A stretch of DNA of 64,000 nt. It comes from an uncultured Candidatus Melainabacteria bacterium. GTDB lineage: Bacteria; Cyanobacteriota; Vampirovibrionia; Gastranaerophilales; Gastranaerophilaceae. The DNA is taken from NCBI GenBank assembly GCA_947525005.1, contig CANNUY010000006.1, forward strand, positions 32,863 through 96,862, read 5' to 3'. The notes under the pieces are model-generated. The model worked only from the letters and a program-made list of their open reading frames with translations, searched no databases and was not told the origin of the DNA. The translations under genes were made by a program, and so were the position numbers. Positions within the stretch are counted from its first letter, which is position 1. Every line of letters starts with the position of its first letter. Below are positions 1 to 9,601 of this stretch, in pieces.

Positions 1-401
1 TATACTAATGATACAATAAGAATTTGAATCAAAAGTTTAAATTTAGCATTCAAATTATATATATCATCAACTAAACCTAATAAAAACATTAATGAACCAC
101 CCAATAGAATACCTGAAACAAGTCTTCCATAAGGATAATAGCTCAATAATACTAAAAACAAGAAGGTCAACATAGTACTTAACCAAATTGCAACCCCACC
201 AATCCTCGAAACAGGGATTTTATGGATTTTTCTTTCGTTTGGTAAGTCAACTAAACCTTCTTTTTTTGAAAATGCAATAACAAACGGCACAATAAACACT
301 CCTAAGATATAAGAGATAATTGCGCCTATTATATTTGATTCTGGTAATTTTATTAAAATTGTTCTATCCTCTCTACTATTTATATAGTGGGAATTTATCA
401 C
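1..401 (-). CDS. WecA/TagO/MraY-family glycosyl-1-phosphate transferase, N-terminal part
   Basis: Partial gene running off the left edge. The visible N-terminal part has a first membrane helix, then DLPNERKIHKIPVSRIGG, two further hydrophobic segments and the LVDDIYNL motif. These match the polyprenyl-phosphate GlcNAc-1-phosphate transferase (WecA/TagO) branch of glycosyltransferase family 4, where the DD pair binds Mg2+. Members move a sugar-1-phosphate onto undecaprenyl phosphate at the inner membrane for wall polymer or O-antigen synthesis. The start is uncertain. A GTG at 401 lies inside the end of glyA, whereas GAGAGG sits 8 bases before an ATT codon at 359, which would be a rare start. 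The exact sugar substrate cannot be told from this fragment. Confidence 0.8.
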   Translation of the reverse strand, partial: MINSHYINSREDRTILIKLPESNIIGAIISYILGVFIVPFVIAFSKKEGLVDLPNERKIHKIPVSRIGGVAIWLSTMLTFLFLVLLSYYPYGRLVSGILLGGSLMFLLGLVDDIYNLNAKFKLLIQILIVSLV

Positions 402-1614
402 ATAAAGCTTTAGATTTCAACTTTAATTCTTTAAGAACATTTTCATCATCTGAATTTGCAATAGCTTTTGCAATAATATCAGCGATTTCTGCCATAGCAG
501 CTTCGTCAAAACCACGAGTTGTTACAGCTGCTGTTCCTAGACGAATACCACTTGTTACAAACGGGCTTTGTGGGTCATTTGGCACTGTATTTTTGTTAGC
601 TGTAATACCAACTAATTCTAACACATTTGCCATATCTTTACCCGTTTTACCAGTTTTTGTAAGGTCTAATGTCATCAAGTGATTTTCTGTCATTCCACCT
701 ACTATATCTAAACCATTCTTAATTAATCCAGAAGCTAGTGCTTTAGAATTTTTAACTATGCGTTTTGCATAATCTTTAAATTCATCAGTAGAAGCTTCCA
801 ATAATGCAACTGCTTTACCTGCAATAATGTGTTCTAAAGGACCACCTTGCATTCCAGGAAACACAGCTTTATCAATTATTTGAGCAAATTCTTCGTCACA
901 CATTGTTATACCACCTCTTGGACCTCTTAAAGTCTTGTGAGTAGTCGTTGTAACAAAATGTGCATATCCTGCTGGTGATGGATGAATGCCTGCCGCTACT
1001 AAACCTGCGATATGAGCTATATCAGCTAGCAAGTATGCTCCAACTTCATCAGCAATTTCTCTAAATCTTTTAAAATCAATAATTTTTGAATAATTACTTG
1101 CTCCACAAATTATCAATTTTGGTTGATGTTCTTTTGCCATTTTTAAAACGTCATCATAATCAATATTACCGTTTTCATCAACACCATAACCTTTTACATC
1201 AAAATATAAACCAGAAAAATTAACAGGAGAACCATGACTTAAATGACCACCGTTTGATAAATCCATACCCAAAACTTTATCACCTGGTTTAAGGACTGCC
1301 ATAAACACAGCCATATTAGCTTGTGCGCCACTATGTGGTTGAACATTAGCGTGGTCCATTCCAAAAAGTTTTTCTGCACGTTTTTGTGCTAATTCTTCTA
1401 TTTTATCTATATTTTCACAACCATTATAAAATCGTTTATAAGGTTTACCTTCTGCATATTTGTTTGTCAAAACAGAGCCACAAGCTTCCATTACAGCCAA
1501 TGATGTAAAGTTTTCACTTGCAATTAACTCAATATTTGATTGTTGTCTATTATATTCATCAACAATATATCCGTATAACTCATTATCTACTTTTTTAATA
1601 TTTTCTAAATTCAT
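376..1614 (-). CDS. glyA: Serine hydroxymethyltransferase
   Basis: PLP enzyme that interconverts serine plus tetrahydrofolate and glycine plus 5,10-methylene-THF, the main source of one-carbon units. At 412 aa it is full length. SNGGHLSHG lies near residue 120, and the PLP lysine is K227 in VTTTTHKTLRGPRGG. I chose ATG 1614 because GGGAGAG lies just upstream. The ATG at 1635 would begin only 5 bases after the preceding gene's stop with no room for a ribosome site. It lies downstream of the LysM gene and overlaps the start region of the next transferase, so the three probably form one transcript. Confidence 0.97.
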   Translation of the reverse strand: MNLENIKKVDNELYGYIVDEYNRQQSNIELIASENFTSLAVMEACGSVLTNKYAEGKPYKRFYNGCENIDKIEELAQKRAEKLFGMDHANVQPHSGAQANMAVFMAVLKPGDKVLGMDLSNGGHLSHGSPVNFSGLYFDVKGYGVDENGNIDYDDVLKMAKEHQPKLIICGASNYSKIIDFKRFREIADEVGAYLLADIAHIAGLVAAGIHPSPAGYAHFVTTTTHKTLRGPRGGITMCDEEFAQIIDKAVFPGMQGGPLEHIIAGKAVALLEASTDEFKDYAKRIVKNSKALASGLIKNGLDIVGGMTENHLMTLDLTKTGKTGKDMANVLELVGITANKNTVPNDPQSPFVTSGIRLGTAAVTTRGFDEAAMAEIADIIAKAIANSDDENVLKELKLKSKALCDKFPLYK

Positions 1615-1640
1615 ACACTCTCCCTTATAAATCATTATAC

Positions 1641-2213
1641 CTATTGTTGAGGTTGACTATTTTGTGACATTGGAATAATCAACTTTTGACCTATCTTAAT
1701 TGAATTCAAATCAGGTAAATTATTCTTTTCTTGAATAGCTTTCAACTTTGATTCATCAAAACTACCATAAAATCTCATCGAAATATCTTCTAAACTATCG
1801 CCTGATTGAACAACATATTCTTTATCCTGAGAAACAGTTGTTTCTTCTGGAGTTTGTTGCTTATCAGCAGGTACAAAAGTAAATTTAACATTATCTGATG
1901 ATTTTACAGGATTTATATTAATATCTCCTAATGAAGTTGAGCCAAATATAAAATTGATTAGCGTCATAACTATTACTGCAACAACCACACCTGAGATAAA
2001 ACCAAATGTAAATAATGATTTTGGTGAATTTTCAGGAGTTGCTGAAACTTTAAAATTTTGCCATAACAAATCTAATTCAGCTTGTTTATCAGTTATATTC
2101 CCATTACTACGACCTTTTGAAGCATTATAATCTGACAACGCACTAAGCATAGCCATTTTTTCTCTAGTCAAGTTTGATCTTCTTAATGTTGAACTTTTCA
2201 TTTCCTCACCCAT
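1641..2213 (-). CDS. Single-pass membrane protein with C-terminal LysM domain
   Basis: The protein has a cytoplasmic N-terminal part of about 70 residues, one membrane helix (FTFGFISGVVVAVIVMTLI), then a low-complexity spacer. It ends with a LysM fold (EYVVQSGDSLEDIS...KIGQKLIIPM) expected to bind peptidoglycan on the outer side of the inner membrane. No enzymatic domain is visible. The start is ambiguous. The ATG at 2213 has TATTAT 7 bases upstream, which would make it leaderless. The ATG at 2201 has GGTGAGG in front. A GTG at 2231 is also open. It is divergent from nadD and lies upstream of glyA. A role in wall anchoring is inferred from the LysM domain only. Confidence 0.75.
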   Translation of the reverse strand: MGEEMKSSTLRRSNLTREKMAMLSALSDYNASKGRSNGNITDKQAELDLLWQNFKVSATPENSPKSLFTFGFISGVVVAVIVMTLINFIFGSTSLGDININPVKSSDNVKFTFVPADKQQTPEETTVSQDKEYVVQSGDSLEDISMRFYGSFDESKLKAIQEKNNLPDLNSIKIGQKLIIPMSQNSQPQQ

Positions 2214-2348
2214 TGTATCAATAATACACACTAACTTAGTTCACAATATCATAAGAAAATATTTTTTTCAATAAATCCAGTGAAAAATAAATCATTTAGT
2301 CTAGTCCGTTTGGTTTATTAAAAGATAATTATTGAATATATTTTTTCG

Positions 2349-2357
2349 TGTTAAAAT
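2349..2357 (+). promoter_or_regulatory. Extended -10 promoter of the nadD operon
   Basis: TGt followed by TAAAAT forms an extended -10 box 18 bases before the nadD start, giving a predicted 5' leader of about 12 bases that includes AGGTGG. No clear -35 is seen, as is common for extended -10 promoters. Confidence 0.5.
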
Positions 2358-2375
2358 TATTGTAGGTGGTACGTT

Positions 2376-2963
2376 ATGTCTATATGTTTATATCAAGGAA
2401 CATTCAATCCAATACACAAAATTCATTTAGAAGTGGCAAAGTTTGCTAAAGAATATTATAACTTTGACAAGATTATTTTTATTCCTGCTTATATTCCACC
2501 ACACAAAACCGTTGATAAATCGCTTGCTAAACATAGATATAATATGGTTGAACTTGCAATCAAAAACATTCCATTTTTTAATATTAGTGACATAGAATAC
2601 AAATTTAGAGGTAATTCTTATACTTACAACACTATAGTCAAATTAAAAAGTGAGATGAAAATAAATGATAAAATCAATTTTATAATAGGAACAGATGCCT
2701 TTGAAAAAATTGAATCATGGTACAAAACAGATGAATTAAAAAAACTTGTCCATTTTATTATTTTCCCAAGAACAAATCTATTTAATAAAGCTGATTTCAA
2801 TCACTTAAAAGAAAAAGGTTATGATTTTGAATTTGCTCCTATGCAATATAAAGACGTTTCATCAACACAAATAAGAAGAAATTTGAGAAATGGAAAGTCA
2901 ATAAAAGGGCTTGAAATTCCACAGGTTATGGAGTACATAAAAGAAAATGATTTATACAAATAA
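2376..2963 (+). CDS. nadD: Nicotinate-nucleotide adenylyltransferase
   Basis: Adenylates nicotinic acid mononucleotide with ATP to deamido-NAD in NAD synthesis. The 195-aa protein has the nucleotidyltransferase HxGH-type region GTFNPIHKIH at residues 8-17, the PPHKT substrate loop, and the C-terminal SSTQIR phosphate-binding motif near residue 162. The motif GTFNP replaces the common GGTFDP, a conservative change. It is the first gene of a tight operon and its last 17 bases overlap yqeK, the usual nadD-yqeK pairing. Confidence 0.95.
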   Translation: MSICLYQGTFNPIHKIHLEVAKFAKEYYNFDKIIFIPAYIPPHKTVDKSLAKHRYNMVELAIKNIPFFNISDIEYKFRGNSYTYNTIVKLKSEMKINDKINFIIGTDAFEKIESWYKTDELKKLVHFIIFPRTNLFNKADFNHLKEKGYDFEFAPMQYKDVSSTQIRRNLRNGKSIKGLEIPQVMEYIKENDLYK

Positions 2964-3531
2964 TTTAGAAGAGTTTAAGGCTTGGTTAAAAGAGAATTTA
3001 TCAGAAGAACGATATATCCACACTTTAGCAGTAGCTGATACATCTAAAGAGCTTGCTAAAATGTTTAACCTTAATGAAGACAAAGCCTATTTAGCTGGAC
3101 TACTTCACGATTGTGCAAAGGGATTTAGTAATGAAAAGTTACTCAATATAATAAATAATCATCTAAAAATTGATAAATGTGAAATGATTAACCCTAAAAC
3201 ATACCATGCTCCTGTGGGTGCGTATGTAGCTAAAGAAATTTTCCACATAACTGATGAGGAAGTGCTATCGTCTATCAGATGGCACACCATTGGCAAACTC
3301 AAAATGACTGATTTTGAAAAAATTATATTTATTGCTGATAAAATTGAACCTAAAACTCGTCCTCAATCAATGATAGATGCGATTAAACCTAAACTTTTTC
3401 TTGATAATGGACTAGATAGAGCATTACTTGAATGCTATAAAATTACTATAAATAGCCTTACTGATAGAAACCTTAAAATATGTATTAGCACAATAGAGAT
3501 TTATAATGAGTTGTTGTCAAAATTGTATTAA
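2947..3531 (+). CDS. yqeK: HD-domain Ap4A hydrolase, YqeK family
   Basis: This is the YqeK family of HD-domain enzymes, which symmetrically cleave diadenosine tetraphosphate to ADP. Metal ligands are visible: H25 in RYIHTLAVA, the HD pair at 54-55 (LLHDCAKG), a later histidine in WHTIG, and an aspartate in IADKIEP. At 194 aa it is the usual size. It overlaps nadD by 17 bases and the next gene by 26 bases, so the three are translationally linked. In many Firmicutes rsfS follows this gene; here rsfS lies elsewhere, at 15754-16146. Confidence 0.92.
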   Translation: MIYTNNLEEFKAWLKENLSEERYIHTLAVADTSKELAKMFNLNEDKAYLAGLLHDCAKGFSNEKLLNIINNHLKIDKCEMINPKTYHAPVGAYVAKEIFHITDEEVLSSIRWHTIGKLKMTDFEKIIFIADKIEPKTRPQSMIDAIKPKLFLDNGLDRALLECYKITINSLTDRNLKICISTIEIYNELLSKLY

Positions 3532-4420
3532 AAAAGTTTTACTAACTGGACTTGGTGGAGTTGGAACGGTTTATGCAAACCTAATCAACAAAAATAAAAA
3601 CATAGAATTTAAAGTTCTAGCTGATAAAACGAGATTAGAAAAATATAAAAAAGAACCTAGATTATTAAATGGTGAGCCTTGTGAGTTTGAATTTATAACT
3701 CCTGAAGATGAATTTAAACCAGATTTAGTAATTATATCCACAAAATCAACAGGGCTTTGTGATGCAATAAAAAATCTTAAAAATTTTATAGACAAAAAAA
3801 CAATTATAATGTCTTTTATCAACGGGATTTCATCAGAAAGAATTTTACAAGAATACTTTAACCCAGAACAAATTTTGTATTCATATATAATATGTCATAC
3901 CATTACAAGAAATGGAAACAATGTTCTTCATGATGGTGTAACAACTGTCGTTTGGGGTGATAAAAATAATGACATGTCAAAAACAGTAGTTATTAAAAAG
4001 TTTTTTGAAGAAACAAAGATTGACAATAAATTATCAAAAAACATTCTAAATTCGCTTTGGGAGAAATTCTGTTTCAACTGTTGTGTTAATCAAATTTCAG
4101 CAGTAACAGGATTTAATTTTGAGCAAATTTGGAATAGTCAAGAATGCTTATCTCTTATTAAAAATATTTCTAATGAAATCAATCAAATAGCCTTAAAAGA
4201 AGGACTAACAGGGATTGATTTAGTAAAAAGTTCTTTAGAAAATTTATATAAAATGATACCAGAAGGAAAAACTTCAATGCTTCAAGATATAGAAAACAAC
4301 AGAACACCTGAAACTGACTTGTTTGGAGCAGAAGTTTTAAGATTAGCAGAAAAACATAAACTAACTGTTCCATATAATAAAAATTTGTATTATGACGTAT
4401 TAAACATGACAAAAAATTAA
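3506..4420 (+). CDS. panE: 2-dehydropantoate 2-reductase family protein (PanE/ApbA-like)
   Basis: NADPH-dependent ketopantoate reductase family, which makes pantoate for coenzyme A synthesis. The Rossmann motif GLGGVGTVYA is near the N-terminus and SFINGISSE matches the family's N-G region. WEKFCFNCCVNQISAVTG corresponds to the conserved K/N segment at the start of the C-terminal helical domain. At 304 aa it is full length. The ATG at 3506 overlaps yqeK by 26 bases. The family includes paralogues of other specificity, so the symbol is a best guess, but panD is present at 38805, which supports an intact CoA branch. Confidence 0.82.
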   Translation: MSCCQNCIKKVLLTGLGGVGTVYANLINKNKNIEFKVLADKTRLEKYKKEPRLLNGEPCEFEFITPEDEFKPDLVIISTKSTGLCDAIKNLKNFIDKKTIIMSFINGISSERILQEYFNPEQILYSYIICHTITRNGNNVLHDGVTTVVWGDKNNDMSKTVVIKKFFEETKIDNKLSKNILNSLWEKFCFNCCVNQISAVTGFNFEQIWNSQECLSLIKNISNEINQIALKEGLTGIDLVKSSLENLYKMIPEGKTSMLQDIENNRTPETDLFGAEVLRLAEKHKLTVPYNKNLYYDVLNMTKN

Positions 4421-4476
4421 CATTTTACTAACAAATTAATTTTATTATGTGTTTTATATATGCGAAGGTTATGTAG

Positions 4477-5139
4477 ATGATAAATAAAATAGATTCAAAT
4501 TCAAATATAGTGAACAATAGTTCAACAAAAAAAGATAATACTGATAGGAACGCTTTGATTGGTGCTGTTACAGGAACACTCGTTCCTTTAGCTTATATTG
4601 CAAAAATAAAAAAAACTCCTAACATTCTAAAACTTGATTATGGAATAAAAGACATGCTAATACTTTCAAGTACTGGAATTGCAGGTGGTACGATAGGTGG
4701 AATGTGGGGAAAAACAAACTCAGAAAAAAAAGAGAAATGTAAAGAGAGTGTTTTTCAGCTGTTTAATTCAACACTTCCAGCATTAGCAGTTGGAGGAGGG
4801 TTAAAAATCGTTGAAAATTTCAAAAAAACGAACAATGTTGCAGGTAAGTTCGTTGCAACAACTATCGGATTAATAGGTGGTATGGTAGGTGCTGAAAAAT
4901 TATCAAACATAGTCGTTGACCCTAAAGATAAAGAACCTGATAGAAAAATAACCCTAAAGGACTGCGTTGCAAACATTGATGATGCCGTTGGAGCTTTAAC
5001 ATTAGCTAAATTTCCTTTAATTAAAAATTTAAAAGTAGAAAAAATTCTACCTGCAATATATACGTATTGTGGTTATAGGGCTGGTTCAACAATGCCTATA
5101 AGCAAATATCACAAAACTGATAACCAAAAGACTACTTAG
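4477..5139 (+). CDS. Orphan glycine-rich membrane protein
   Basis: I do not recognise a family. The 220-aa product has a polar Asn/Ser-rich N-terminus of about 25 residues. Glycine-rich hydrophobic segments follow near residues 27-42, 60-80, 97-108 and 125-140 (for example STGIAGGTIGG and IGLIGGMVGA), separated by Lys-rich loops. It has no signal peptide and no catalytic motif. The glycine-zipper look resembles small channel-like or phage-holin-like proteins but is not specific. The start ATG has GAAGG 8 bases upstream. It stands alone between the panE operon and the efflux operon. Confidence 0.7.
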   Translation: MINKIDSNSNIVNNSSTKKDNTDRNALIGAVTGTLVPLAYIAKIKKTPNILKLDYGIKDMLILSSTGIAGGTIGGMWGKTNSEKKEKCKESVFQLFNSTLPALAVGGGLKIVENFKKTNNVAGKFVATTIGLIGGMVGAEKLSNIVVDPKDKEPDRKITLKDCVANIDDAVGALTLAKFPLIKNLKVEKILPAIYTYCGYRAGSTMPISKYHKTDNQKTT

Positions 5140-5210
5140 CCAGTTGTCTAAACTTAAGAAGAATATTTAAATTTTGTGTTGCATTTGCAACATCATTATA
5201 ATAAAATTAT

Positions 5211-5219
5211 TGATATAAT
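5211..5219 (+). promoter_or_regulatory. Extended -10 promoter of the RND efflux operon
   Basis: TGa plus TATAAT gives a full extended -10 box about 22 bases before the adaptor gene's ATG at 5242, followed by a GGGGAG ribosome site. No convincing -35 at 17 bp. No repressor gene is adjacent, so control of the pump is not evident from this locus. Confidence 0.6.
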
Positions 5220-5241
5220 ATATTATGTGTGTGGGGAGCGT

Positions 5242-6447
5242 ATGCGTAAAAAAATAATTATTGCAATATCAATATTGTTTGCTGCAATTATCATAAGATC
5301 AATTATCACAGCAGTAAACACTCATTTCAACCGTGTAAAAATGATGAAATCAGCAACTCCAGAAGTAGTTGTTAGTACTGTTGGTGCTTATGAAATGGTT
5401 AGAAAATATGAAGCACCTGCAAGAGTTGTTTCAAAATACCAAGTAAATGTTGAAGCACGTATAAGTGGATATCTTCTTAAACGATATTTTAAAGAAGGTG
5501 ACTACGTAAAAGCAGGACAAGTATTATTTGAAATAGAACCTCAACAATACCAATATGCTATGCAACAAGCCTCAGCTGATTTAAAAAGCGCTAGAGCGAT
5601 GCAGGTTTACTATGATAAACAAAGTGAAAGAGCTAGACAACTTGTAAAACAAGACTATATTGCAAGAGCTGATTATGATAATGCAGTAGCTCAAAGAGAT
5701 TCTTATAGAGCAGGTTTAGCAAGAAGTGCTAGTGCTTATAGAGATGCTCAAAGAAACCTTAGTTATACAAAAATCAAAGCTCCTGTATCAGGTAGAGTTG
5801 GTATCAACACTGTTACTGTTGGCAACTACGTAACAATCAATTCTGGTCCACTTACAACCTTATATAGTACGAACCCGATGTATGTGACATTCCCTCTTGA
5901 AGCTACTGATTTCAACGAATTATCAAGAGTTGATGGTTCAGCTAATGTAAAACGTAAGGTTGAATACATTTTTAGTTCTGGACAAAAATACAAATTAACG
6001 GGAGTACAAGATTTTTACGATAACAAAGTTGAAGAATCAACAGGTACAATAAAAATGCGTGCGACTTTTAATAACCCTGAAGATGAACTTATTGCAGGTG
6101 ACTACGGTAAAATTATAATCTATTCAAATAAAACAGCACCTGTACCAATTATTCCATCAAAAGCAATTTTAGATAATCAAGAAGGAAAATATGTTTATAA
6201 ACTTGGTGAAAACAATATGCCTGAAATTGCATATATAAAAGTTGATAGCCAAGAAGGTCATAATTCAATCATATCATCAGGGCTTAATATAGGGGATAGA
6301 ATTATAACAGGAGGACTTCAAGAAGTTATTCCTGGTGTGCCAGTAAAAGTTGTTAATCAACTATCTCACGAAACACACGAAAACTTTTTCCATAAAGTTA
6401 TGAGAAAACTAAAAAGAATTATAAAAGGAATAATAAATGGCAGGTAA
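5242..6447 (+). CDS. RND efflux periplasmic adaptor subunit (HlyD/AcrA family)
   Basis: Membrane-fusion protein that bridges an RND pump and an outer membrane channel. The 401-aa product has an N-terminal membrane anchor without a lipobox and a biotinyl-lipoyl-like half motif (VNVEARISGYL, then KEGDYVKAGQVLFEI). A long coiled-coil hairpin rich in Ala/Gln/Arg follows, then the second lipoyl half (KIKAPVSGRVG), a beta-barrel and a C-terminal membrane-proximal domain. ATG 5242 is chosen because GGGGAG precedes it. Upstream in-frame starts lack this and overlap the promoter. It overlaps the pump gene by 11 bases. Confidence 0.95.
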   Translation: MRKKIIIAISILFAAIIIRSIITAVNTHFNRVKMMKSATPEVVVSTVGAYEMVRKYEAPARVVSKYQVNVEARISGYLLKRYFKEGDYVKAGQVLFEIEPQQYQYAMQQASADLKSARAMQVYYDKQSERARQLVKQDYIARADYDNAVAQRDSYRAGLARSASAYRDAQRNLSYTKIKAPVSGRVGINTVTVGNYVTINSGPLTTLYSTNPMYVTFPLEATDFNELSRVDGSANVKRKVEYIFSSGQKYKLTGVQDFYDNKVEESTGTIKMRATFNNPEDELIAGDYGKIIIYSNKTAPVPIIPSKAILDNQEGKYVYKLGENNMPEIAYIKVDSQEGHNSIISSGLNIGDRIITGGLQEVIPGVPVKVVNQLSHETHENFFHKVMRKLKRIIKGIINGR

Positions 6448-9400
6448 TTTATTCATCAGAAGACCAAAATTAGCGATGATTATATCATTAGTAATCATTC
6501 TTGCAGGATTGATTGCAATGGTGAATTTGCCTGTTGAAGAATATCCGTCTATTACACCACCACAGGTTATCGTATCAGCGACATATAGTGGTGCAAGTGC
6601 AGATGTTGTTGCATCAACAGTAGCTGCTCCTATTGAGCTACAGTTGAACGGTGTTGATAACATGATTTATATGCACTCAGATTCAAGAAGTGGTTCATAT
6701 AAACTTACCATCTATTTTGAAATTGGTACAGACCCAGACATGGCTTTGGTAAATGTTCAGAACCAATTACAACTTGTAAACCCAAGACTTCCTGAACAGG
6801 TAAAAAAATACGGACTTACTGTAAAAAAATCAACGGGTGGTCCCGGTATTTTAATGATTGCATTAACTTCCCCACACAAAACATATAATTCATTATTCCT
6901 AGCTAACTACGCTAGAAGATTTTTAAAAGATGAAATTGATAGAATTAATGGTGTTGGTGAAACAAGTGTTTTTGGTGCTGGTGAATACGCTATGAGGATA
7001 TGGTTAAACCCAGAAAGAATGGCAAGTTTAGGTGTAACTCCAGCTGATGTAAGTGCAGCAATAGAAACCCAAAATACCCAAACACCTGCAGGTTTTCTTG
7101 GTGGAGAACCTATGACAACTCCTCAAGTAATAAAATTTACTTTAAAGACGAAAGGTCGTTTAAAGACAGTTGAAGAATTTGAAAATATTATAATAAAAGC
7201 AAATCCTGACGGAGCAAACGTAAAAATAAAAGATATTGGTAGAGTTGAACAAGGTTCAAATGCTTATACTTCAAGATCAAGAGTTGAAGGAACAGAAATA
7301 GCAATCCTATCTATTAGTCAACGTCCAGAGGCTAACGCTATTGCCCTTGCTGATAAAATTATCGCAAAAATGAATATTGTAAGTAAGAGTTTCCCTACTG
7401 ATATGGAATGGTCTGTTCACTATGACAACACAGAATTCGTTAGAGAATCTATTCACGAAGTAATAAGTGCAATTATTCTTGCAGTTATACTTGTAAGTAT
7501 CGTTACATACCTATTCTTAGGTACTGCTAGAGCGGCATTCATTCCGTTCTGTGCGATCCCTGTTTCATTAATTGGTGTATTTATATTTATGAGTGTATTC
7601 AAATTCTCAATCAACCTACTAATCCTTTTTGGACTTGTACTTGCAGTAGGTCTAGTTGTAGATGACGCTATTGTTGTTTTAGAAAACACTCAAAGACACA
7701 TTCAAGATGGTAAGTCACCTAAAGAAGCAACTGAAATAACAATGCAAGAGGTATTTGGTGCTGTTATTGCAACATCTTTAGTTCTTATGGCTGTATTTGT
7801 TCCTGTATCATTTATGACAGGTATTACTGGTCAAATGTTCAGACAATTTGCACTCTGTCTTGCGACATCTATCGGGTTATCAACCCTTGTTGCACTTACT
7901 TTATCACCTGCTTTGTGTTCATTAATCTTAAAATCTGGAGAAGAAAAAGCTGACTTTGAATTTATACAAAAATTTGATAATTGGTTTAATGGAGTAAGAG
8001 ATAAGTACCTTAATCTTGTTCATTACTTCGTTTCAAAACCTAAAAACACTCTAAAACTATTAGGATTTATTTTTGGATTTATCTTATTTATGTTCTTAAT
8101 TATCCCAAAAGGATTCTTGCCTGATGAAGATAAAGGAGCACTATTTACACAAATTCAGCTTCCTGATAGTGCAACATTAGCTCGTTCTGATAGAGTTGGT
8201 CAAGAAGTAGCCAAAGAAATTGCAAAAATAAAAGGGGTTAAAGATACTCTTGAAATTGCAGGTTTTTCTGGTGATAACACAGTTCTTGTCGTAACAAGTC
8301 TTGAACCTTGGTCAAAAAGAAAGAGTGCAAAACTTTCTCAAGCATCTATTCAAGCACAAATAAATAGAAAATATAGACACTATTCAGAAGGTACAGTTGC
8401 AACATTTGCTCCGTCATCAATTTCAGGTATGAGCATGTTCGGTGGATTTGAATATATGCTACTTGATAAAGGAGATAAAACTCCTGAAGAATTGTTTAAT
8501 GTAACTCAAAAATTCTTACAAGAAGCTAGAAAGAATCCTAAATTTTCAAAACTGTTTACAACATATACATCATCTCTACCACAGATAAAAGTTGAGATTG
8601 ATGAAGAAAAAGCTATGTCACAAGGGGTTGATATTTTATCTGTTTACAACACTCTAGCATCTCAACTAGGTTCTACTTATGTAAACGACTACAACCTTTA
8701 TAATAGAGTTTATCGTGTTTATATTCAAGCAGATGCTCCATACAGAATAAAACCATCTGATTTAGATAAAATCTATGTTAAAAACAATCTTGGATATATG
8801 GTTCCAATCAACTCAATAATAAAACTCGTTGATACAGTTGGACCTTATACAATTTCACGTTTCAATATGTATCCTGCTGTAACTATAAACGGTGTTCCTG
8901 CGAACAACGTAAGTTCTGGTCAGGCTATGAATGAAATGGAAAAGATTTCAGATAAAATTCTAGACAAAGATATGGGTTATGAATGGTCTGGTACATCTTT
9001 CCAAGAAAAAAAATCAGCAGGTCAAATTGGACCAATCCTTGCGATGGCACTAACTTTTGTATACTTGTTCTTAGTAGCATTATATGAAAGTTGGACTTTA
9101 CCGATTGCCGTTATGCTAATTTCTCCTGTAGCACTTGTTGGAGCTTTATTCTTCCAATATATTTCAGGTTATTCACTAGATATTTATGCTCAAATCGGAC
9201 TTGTTATGTTAGTTGGACTTGGTACAAAGCAAGCTATTCTTATTGTAGAATTTGCTAAAGATGCTATGGAAAAAGATGGTATGAACTATATTGATGCGGC
9301 ACTTCAAGCAGCAAAACTAAGATTTAGAGCTGTTATGATGACAAATATAGCATTCTTGCTTGGTCTATTACCACTTATTCTTGCAAAAGGTGCTGGTGCT

Positions 9401-9601
9401 GGTAGCCGTCACTCAATCGGTATGACAGTGTTTGGTGGTATGATTGCTGTTTCCTTTATCGGTAGTATTCTTGTTCCTTCATTTTTTGTTATAGTTAATA
9501 TAATGAAAGAATGGGCTTATGGTGGTGGAATAATTAGAGCATTTAAGTTTGTCGTAGAAAAAGCAAAAACTTATATACAAAAAAGAAAGGAGCAAAAGTA
9601 A
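6437..9601 (+). CDS. RND multidrug efflux pump, AcrB/MexB (HAE1) family
   Basis: Inner-membrane, proton-driven exporter of 1,054 aa, the expected length. Features seen are the N-terminal TM1, the porter-domain start PVEEYPSITPP, and the proton-relay aspartate pair D409-D410 in GLVVDDAIVVLEN (TM4). The partner lysine is K931 in GLGTKQAILIVEFAKD (TM10), and the TM11-12 segment is GGMIAVSFIGSILVPSFF. HAE1 pumps export hydrophobic or amphiphilic drugs, bile salts and dyes; the substrate cannot be read from sequence. The gene lies between its adaptor and its outer-membrane factor with near-zero spacing, so all three subunits are made from one transcript. Confidence 0.97.
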   Translation: MAGNLFIRRPKLAMIISLVIILAGLIAMVNLPVEEYPSITPPQVIVSATYSGASADVVASTVAAPIELQLNGVDNMIYMHSDSRSGSYKLTIYFEIGTDPDMALVNVQNQLQLVNPRLPEQVKKYGLTVKKSTGGPGILMIALTSPHKTYNSLFLANYARRFLKDEIDRINGVGETSVFGAGEYAMRIWLNPERMASLGVTPADVSAAIETQNTQTPAGFLGGEPMTTPQVIKFTLKTKGRLKTVEEFENIIIKANPDGANVKIKDIGRVEQGSNAYTSRSRVEGTEIAILSISQRPEANAIALADKIIAKMNIVSKSFPTDMEWSVHYDNTEFVRESIHEVISAIILAVILVSIVTYLFLGTARAAFIPFCAIPVSLIGVFIFMSVFKFSINLLILFGLVLAVGLVVDDAIVVLENTQRHIQDGKSPKEATEITMQEVFGAVIATSLVLMAVFVPVSFMTGITGQMFRQFALCLATSIGLSTLVALTLSPALCSLILKSGEEKADFEFIQKFDNWFNGVRDKYLNLVHYFVSKPKNTLKLLGFIFGFILFMFLIIPKGFLPDEDKGALFTQIQLPDSATLARSDRVGQEVAKEIAKIKGVKDTLEIAGFSGDNTVLVVTSLEPWSKRKSAKLSQASIQAQINRKYRHYSEGTVATFAPSSISGMSMFGGFEYMLLDKGDKTPEELFNVTQKFLQEARKNPKFSKLFTTYTSSLPQIKVEIDEEKAMSQGVDILSVYNTLASQLGSTYVNDYNLYNRVYRVYIQADAPYRIKPSDLDKIYVKNNLGYMVPINSIIKLVDTVGPYTISRFNMYPAVTINGVPANNVSSGQAMNEMEKISDKILDKDMGYEWSGTSFQEKKSAGQIGPILAMALTFVYLFLVALYESWTLPIAVMLISPVALVGALFFQYISGYSLDIYAQIGLVMLVGLGTKQAILIVEFAKDAMEKDGMNYIDAALQAAKLRFRAVMMTNIAFLLGLLPLILAKGAGAGSRHSIGMTVFGGMIAVSFIGSILVPSFFVIVNIMKEWAYGGGIIRAFKFVVEKAKTYIQKRKEQK

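Noticed and set aside
320..682. Plus-strand open frame opposite glyA
   Set aside because: Antisense shadow of a well-conserved enzyme, with no independent support.
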